Part shown: positions 58,530-64,000 of the stretch, piece by piece
Position numbering within the stretch: position 1 is the first letter of the stretch
Layout: the number at the start of each line of letters is the position of its first letter
Origin: Ophioderma brevispina
Lineage: Eukaryota > Echinodermata > Ophiuroidea > Amphilepidida > Ophiodermatidae
Direction: 5' to 3'
Assembly (NCBI GenBank): GCA_023653785.1
Contig: JAMKCH010035170.1
Location: forward strand, 1 to 64,000
DNA length: 64,000 nt
Made by a program: the position numbers and the translations under genes
The notes under the pieces: model-generated
Seen by the model: only the letters and a program-made list of their open reading frames with translations
Databases searched by the model: none
What the model was told of the DNA's origin: nothing

Positions 58530-58800
58530 CGTCTTTTGGTTTCCAGAGAGGAAGGGAAGGGGTAAAGGGATAGAAGCTGAAGAACATTGGACATCCGTGG
58601 CGGGATTCGAACCTGGGGCCTCCGGCGCACCATTCCCATGAGCAGGGATGGCAAGCCAAGGGGGAGTCGCTGGCCTGGTCAGCGATTTCGTGCCCATATG
58701 AGTACGATTACGTCATCGCATCTTTTAGGACTTAGTGCATTTTCCAACCTCAGCTCTTTGAGTTCTAGTGAGTTTTGGTAGTGATAGGGTTAGGCTCACG
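58530..58800 (-). mobile_element. tRNA-derived SINE-like insertion inside a LINE
   Basis: On the minus strand CCCAGGTTCGAATCCCGCC is a textbook tRNA B box and T arm, preceded by GGTGCGCCGGAGG. The block separates two parts of one LINE frame (upstream GLDGIPSKFLRDGSG, downstream MAKVNIKHS followed by ENxRPIS). No clear target duplication. TAACCCTA near both borders is inverted, which may be chance or a small DNA element. Confidence 0.5.
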
Positions 58801-58825
58801 CGACACAGAACCACTAGAAATCGAG

Positions 58826-59140
58826 TAAGATGTGTTATAGGCTTTAAGATTTCCAGAGCCATCTCTGAGAAATTTAGATGGAATTCCATCCAAGCCAGTG
58901 CTCATAGATATTTTAATTTACTGGTTTCTATAAAATCCTAATCAACTGAAGCAAGTTTTTGACTCTGGCGCACTTTTAACCGTGAGAAATTTGGAAACAT
59001 TTCAGAGTTGGGTGCTATAAATTTCACAAGGTGGGAGCTTATTGGAACAAGAGATAAAGCCACACTCGTAAAAAAATCATTGAAATGGCAATCTTCTTCG
59101 GGTCAGAGCAAATTGAGACCACTAATATGTTTTGCACCGT
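58826..59140 (-). pseudogene. LINE remnant, part 1 (upstream of the palm)
   Basis: Minus-strand fragments FNDFFTSVALSLVPISSH (about 59080-59026) and, in a second frame, STGLDGIPSKFLRDGSGN (about 58905-58850) are the region just before the reverse transcriptase palm in CR1/Jockey-type LINEs. It continues after the insertion at 58530-58800. Several stops make it inactive. Confidence 0.72.
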
Positions 59141-59679
59141 CCCTTAACTTTGTAGGCCTATAACCAAAATCTTTTAGACATTGTTCAAGCTTTTGGAGCC
59201 TCGGAAATAGGTTTCCTGAGTCTCACGTTAAAATTGAATTTGTCTTTGCAATAAATTATTGTGATTCGGAATTGGAGGATAATATTTATTTTGGAACACT
59301 CTATAGAGCTTGGGAACAGATGAACTCAAGTTGCTAGAACCGAAGATGTGCATGATGGAGGTAAAACGGTGAAGATTCTCCTTTTGTGCAGCTGCGTGAC
59401 GAATTATCTCTCGGTGAATGATAAGACCAGATCAGAATCTCCAAGAATGTCTTCATCTTCATCAGCCTGCTCTCATCAGATGAAATTAACAGCACTTTCT
59501 GCTGTCGTCTCATTTCTTTGGTCACCTATACCGCCGCTCATTCTAAGGTTTAGCCTCGTGTACTTTTCCGGCTTGAATTCCAATTTGTTATCAGCGCTTC
59601 TGTTTTGGTAAGCCTTTCTGCATGTTTGCTCGACTCGGCAACACATGTCAATTTTTTTTAGACTAATTCCATATAATAA

Positions 59680-59960
59680 AGGGGGATGGTCCGATTTAAG
59701 TATATAAAGTTTTCATCTTGACAGATGCCTCAACCCAACCCCCCCCCCCAATCTGTAAAGTTTCGCGTCGATATTTCAATCCGCGTTTTGATTGAAAGGG
59801 CTAAAAAGGTGAGTTTTGTAAGCTCCATGTGTAACTGAATATTAGGGGTTGACCAAAATGAGCCACATTTTCGCTCATAACTCCAAACGAAACATCCTTT
59901 AGAGACTCTTTAGCCCTACATTAGGATTCCTTTGGGGAACTAACGCAAGGGACCGATTTT
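59680..59960 (+). repeat. Dispersed repeat pair member 2
   Basis: Counterpart of 52680-53175, without the GTTTAAAC array. Confidence 0.6.
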
Positions 59961-60309
59961 GTGCCCTGTTCGTTCTTGTCCATTGAAAAATATCCGGTTA
60001 TGCTAAAATCGTGATAAAAAATTAGAAATATCTTTCCAACAATGAGTTCCCCTAGAGAAAAAGTATTTAAACGTACGATCTTTCTATTAAAACGTTCTAA
60101 TTTTGCAATTCAGTTCCAGGGGAGTCGGCGTTTCTTCTACGTACAAAACCGGTTAAAATGCGGTGGATGTAGTGCTTTTCTCAAACTGAAAACTGGCAGT
60201 TTTTTGGCATAAAACCTATCATAAAAAGTTAAATAACGTTCGGACAATTTAGTTACCCTGCAGACATGTTTATCAAAGTGTGCTCTTCCTATTAAACAAT
60301 TAATATGTT

Positions 60310-60510
60310 TTAATCAGTATTCAGTCCGCAGGCACTCTCGCGTTTAATACATGAACAGATTTTAAAATCGCCTCTTTTTGTCAACAATACTCAAAATCGC
60401 CTAAAATCATTGAAATTTTAATACAGCTGTAGAGTGTTGAAAAAATAGAGATGTTGGTATCCAAAGAGATCTCACAACGATGAAAGGATCATATGGAATG
60501 CGTTTCTAAA
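60310..60510 (+). repeat. Dispersed repeat, copy 1 of a pair
   Basis: CAGGCACTC, CTCAAAATCGCCTAAAATCA, AATAGAGATGTTGG, ATCCA and GATGAAAGGA are shared in order with 63075-63265. Confidence 0.7.
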
Positions 60511-62568
60511 AGGTGCACATATAGAGAACGTATTATTGTGGATCACCGCTTAAATATTGTGGAAATGGTCCTTAATGAATAAACGGGCATTTTATTCTTA
60601 TATTAATGTCTAGATTAAGTGGATTACAAATGACAATTCTGCATTCCAATCCTGATTACTTGGCCTTATTTACATACGTATGAATAGTTTTACAATATCT
60701 GAGTTCAAACCTGTTCGAAAAACGCTTTTATTGCCGCACTCCCCCCCCCCCCCCGCCCTTCAAGTTGAATCCTGCAAATCTGGTTTTCATATGCATTGGA
60801 GAAGACCAACATTGATTGTGGGGGGGGTGGGAGGGGAGGGTGGGTATGATATATATATACAACGTTGTAAACTTTTATAAAGCACACTTAGTTCGCGGTT
60901 ATAGACATGGGTGATTCAATTTATTATCTTTCCTTGAGTTGCCTAGTGCACGGATGTGATGGATAAAAAAAAACAAATTCCAAAAAGCAACAGTTACTCT
61001 AGGCGATCTAAGTGATTGAGCTAACAAACGGGGTGGAGATAAAACTTCATTGTACAATACTCAAAGCAAATCGTTATTTTTGATCTTTTAATCTATACGT
61101 TAATTATCTGTCATAAATTGTATGACTCATAAATTATCATAATGAGACCCAAGTCCAAGTCATCTCTAACTCAGTCCAAGCCTTTTCTGTTCATCTATCT
61201 GTCCAGGTACCAGGTCAATATTTAAAAGTGAATAGTTAATTAATTCCCGAGCAGAAAACTATCAATGATATTATATCCATAGCAATTAGTTTTCGTGATA
61301 ATGTGCCATAAAAAACTCAGACCCCTTATGATGCATTTTTATAGTTTCGTTTTAACCCCGCTATTCTTTATAGTAAATCCTCTTTTGAAATGACTTTTCA
61401 TTTACCCACCCCCGCTTCCTAATAGTAAACATCCGTTATTTTTTTTTTTTTTTTTTTTTGACTACTCTTTATTCAAGTGAAATATTATTTAGCAACACAT
61501 CTCAATACATAAATTGGAAGTAAACTCCCGTTCATTCCATAACTGGTAATTCATTAGGGGAAGACAGAAATGCCTAAGTTTTCAGAAAGGGAAGCTCATA
61601 AAAAAAACAACAGCAATCACACCACCGGGGATCGACTTGGTTCCTCTGCATCCATAATCGCTGTCTTCCCCGCTGACCATGTGAGACACGACTGTTTTGG
61701 CTTTTTCATCTGATTTTATTATAGAATATACATGTAGTGATTATTACCCTCTGTGACGGTATTCAATCACGTACCCCATAGAACCAAGGGGGTGAAACGC
61801 ATTCAAAAACATTCGTCCGTGCTGGGCGCTTACATTTGAATATTGCACGGAATAATTTACAGTTTGGGGGTGCTTGTATACCGCATTGTCATGCGATACA
61901 AACAATCCGCCCAAAATATCAGTTGTTGGATGTTGGGGTGCTATTGGGTGGTTCATTTTGTCCTCCCATGACACACCACGACGAAATGACACATCACGTC
62001 GTCTTGATTTAAATAAACGCCTCATGAAAAAAAATTTACATCTTTTCACCTAAGGCGCGCATTGGGCATTATGAAAAAAAGAGTATCTGAGCACAATGAT
62101 CCAGTACACTATTATACACCTGACCACCGCTAACACATACATTATTTTGTATCACTACCGATTAGTGTATATGCAACGGCACCCACGATGTGGAAGAAGC
62201 GGAGGCGCCATGCTTTCTATTGTTGGTACTCTAAAGTTTTCTTTGTGGTCGGCAAAACATGCTAGACGGTGAATTTCCTAAAGATTACGTCACGTTTGCC
62301 TCTCTAATCTATATAGAACCTCTTTGCATAGAACGTGTGCTCTGCACGGTATTCAATGAATATCTTAAGAATTAGAAAGGATCAGATTTTTTGGTTGATA
62401 GACCGTAAATACCGTGCGATTTGTTACCAAATGACTCCCATTTGCATTGTTTCCATCATTTTCCTTTATGATTACCGTGTGGCATAGCACCGATTTAAAT
62501 AGATTGGAATAGATATAATAGACATGTGTATTAAACTTTGCCCATATTAATGATTAGGCGTACGTGCA

Positions 62569-62964
62569 ATGATTGTTTTAACAACGCCGTATTTTACACA
62601 CAACCAACGAAAAGCCATTGCTGATCCCTATGAACATATATTTCGTGCAATATTGTACGATAAGCACAAAACAGGGTCTGAAGATTTGTTAAGAATAAAA
62701 TCTGTACTTATTTTTGGTAATTTGGGGGGGGGGAATGGTTTTAAGCTTCTTTCAATAAATTCAGACATTTCGGGTGCACTACATGTTGATTTGTATTTTA
62801 AAATATTGTTGAAAAAACGTCACAGATCCCCAAATGTCATTAATTTTTATCCTAGTTTTGGTCCAAATTTTGGTAATAAAATAGCCATAAGATTTGAACA
62901 AAATAATCATATTCCATCCATTCCATTTTTACTATGCAAATTGTACCAGAATTGTATAGCATAA
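62569..62964 (+). CDS. Unassigned 131-codon open frame
   Basis: The longest non-repetitive open frame in the window, from ATG 62569 to TAA. The first third (NQRKAIADPYEHIFRAILYD) looks protein-like; the rest is rich in asparagine, isoleucine and phenylalanine, as expected from AT-rich noise. A poly-G run (62725-62733) inside it is suspicious. No family is recognised, and a frame of this length is borderline by chance in this amount of sequence. Confidence 0.22.
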   Translation: MIVLTTPYFTHNQRKAIADPYEHIFRAILYDKHKTGSEDLLRIKSVLIFGNLGGGNGFKLLSINSDISGALHVDLYFKILLKKRHRSPNVINFYPSFGPNFGNKIAIRFEQNNHIPSIPFLLCKLYQNCIA

Positions 62965-63074
62965 AAAAGAAAACCCTGAGCAGAAGTTTGATACATCTTC
63001 GCTTCTATAGCGTTGTACAAAGTGTATAATGTGCTGGACAAAATGGCACAAACTGTGCATAAAAAGGGTTAATT

Positions 63075-63265
63075 CAGGTTCAGGCACTCGCGGTTATACA
63101 TGTACTATTTTAAAAATTTTAGCCACTTTTTTTGTCTACTCTCAAAATCGCCTAAAATCATGAAATGTTAATAACAGCTTGTAGATTGTTGAAAAATAGA
63201 GATGTTGGCATCCAGAGGTGTCCAAACCATGAAAGGAATTCTAATGAGATCTCACGGGGTAAATG
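63075..63265 (+). repeat. Dispersed repeat, copy 2 of a pair
   Basis: Partner of 60310-60510, diverged by short indels. Confidence 0.7.
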
Positions 63266-63364
63266 AGAAATAGTAGCTTTTCTTTCAGGTATTTTTGATC
63301 ACTTCCTCCGCGTAAAATATAGTTACTTATGAGCTCTTATGTTTATACAAGTACCTGTATTCTG

Positions 63365-63462
63365 TACTGCAGGGCCCGCCTTGGAAATCAGGGCTTGTGT
63401 CCACTGAAGGTGCTTACCGCCCTAAATGAGCTTAAATAAATAAAAATAAATAAAATGGGGAG
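63365..63462 (+). repeat. Probable LINE 3' tail with AAATA repeat
   Basis: GTGTCCACTGAAGG, GCTTACCGCCCTAAATGAGC and a run of AAATAAATAAA units resemble the 3' end of a CR1/L2-type element. No coding part precedes it, so it would be extremely truncated. Confidence 0.35.
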
Positions 63463-64000
63463 GGGCCGGGGGGGGGCTATTAGTCGATCTGGACTTGGCC
63501 CTATAATCTAATGATAGCGTAAAGTGAAAATATATTCGACTGTAAAAAGGCCCAAAGGTCATTTTATGCATCACTTTATAGAGTATCAATGAAATTCATA
63601 GGGAATTCGGTTTTTTAGAATTCAATTGGGGGACACTCACAAGCCGCACCGGCGGGCCCGGGAGAACGAGTCATTAGAGACCCCCTTTTTAACTGACTTG
63701 CTCCCATACCTTTTTTTTCCTTCTGCTATGCGCTATACCCATTAATCATCAACTTTAATGTACATGTATTTTGTTACATTCAATTACCCCGTTTATTTTA
63801 GTCCATCGTGGAAGCACGCTCGCCCCCCACTAGAGGGCAGTGCTGCTTCTAGATGGACTACTTTATTTACAATTTGCTGCCCATGGCCCCACTTAGTTTA
63901 CAATGGGCTCCTTTCTCTTGTTTGTTTGTTTGTTTTTCTCTTGTGTATGCCCGAACTAAGTAGGCTTGAAATGGCTGAAACGTATATACTGTACTTGCTG

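Overview
This is an AT-rich eukaryotic nuclear window, most likely from a marine invertebrate animal. Coding signal is sparse and confined to short exon-like segments bounded by splice-like sites. The rest is dominated by inverted-repeat DNA elements, decayed non-LTR and Penelope-like retroelements, and several kinds of satellite. There are no bacterial-style operons, no rRNA and no CRISPR array. Penelope-like and LINE remnants together with tRNA-like SINEs would fit an echinoderm, hemichordate or cephalochordate, but the species cannot be fixed from the sequence alone.

Layout, left half. A noisy 51-bp minisatellite of roughly 50 units fills 1290-3770. Three foldback elements follow (5866-7166, 9545-10846, 12562-13277). 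Between the last two lie a candidate terminal exon (+, 11882-12036) and a small hAT-type MITE with a perfect 8-bp target duplication (12125-12342). A TGCTTGCAAC-rich array interrupted by a purine tract occupies 14155-14800. A candidate minus-strand terminal exon sits at 15384-15562 and another minus-strand exon-like block at 17904-18083. A GGT-rich block is at 19100-19700. A giant inverted repeat (arms of about 750 bp, 21035-21790 and 26985-27745) encloses about 5 kb with at least one nested inverted-repeat element and no recognisable transposase.

Middle. A minus-strand gene end is suggested by three exon-like segments whose reading phases join (34269-34110, 31332-31193, 30496-30370). A strong TATA box lies at 31730. 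From 37.6 to 39.9 kb there is a dead Penelope-like reverse transcriptase between two hammerhead-like terminal motifs in inverted orientation, followed directly by a frameshifted LINE reverse transcriptase.

Right half. Several more MITEs occur (41749-42690, 43184-43844, twin copies at 45086-45573 and 46788-47315). There is a near-perfect 49-bp-stem hairpin (47326-47437) and a three-copy palindromic family around a CTGCCTCGCTTTCG stem. Long GGT/GCT arrays (51.0-52.0 kb) and other short tandem arrays follow. A minus-strand LINE (57980-59140) is split by a tRNA-derived insertion, and several dispersed repeat pairs are present. No complete gene can be read from end to end. The coding candidates are exons only, unassigned to families, and should be treated as hypotheses.
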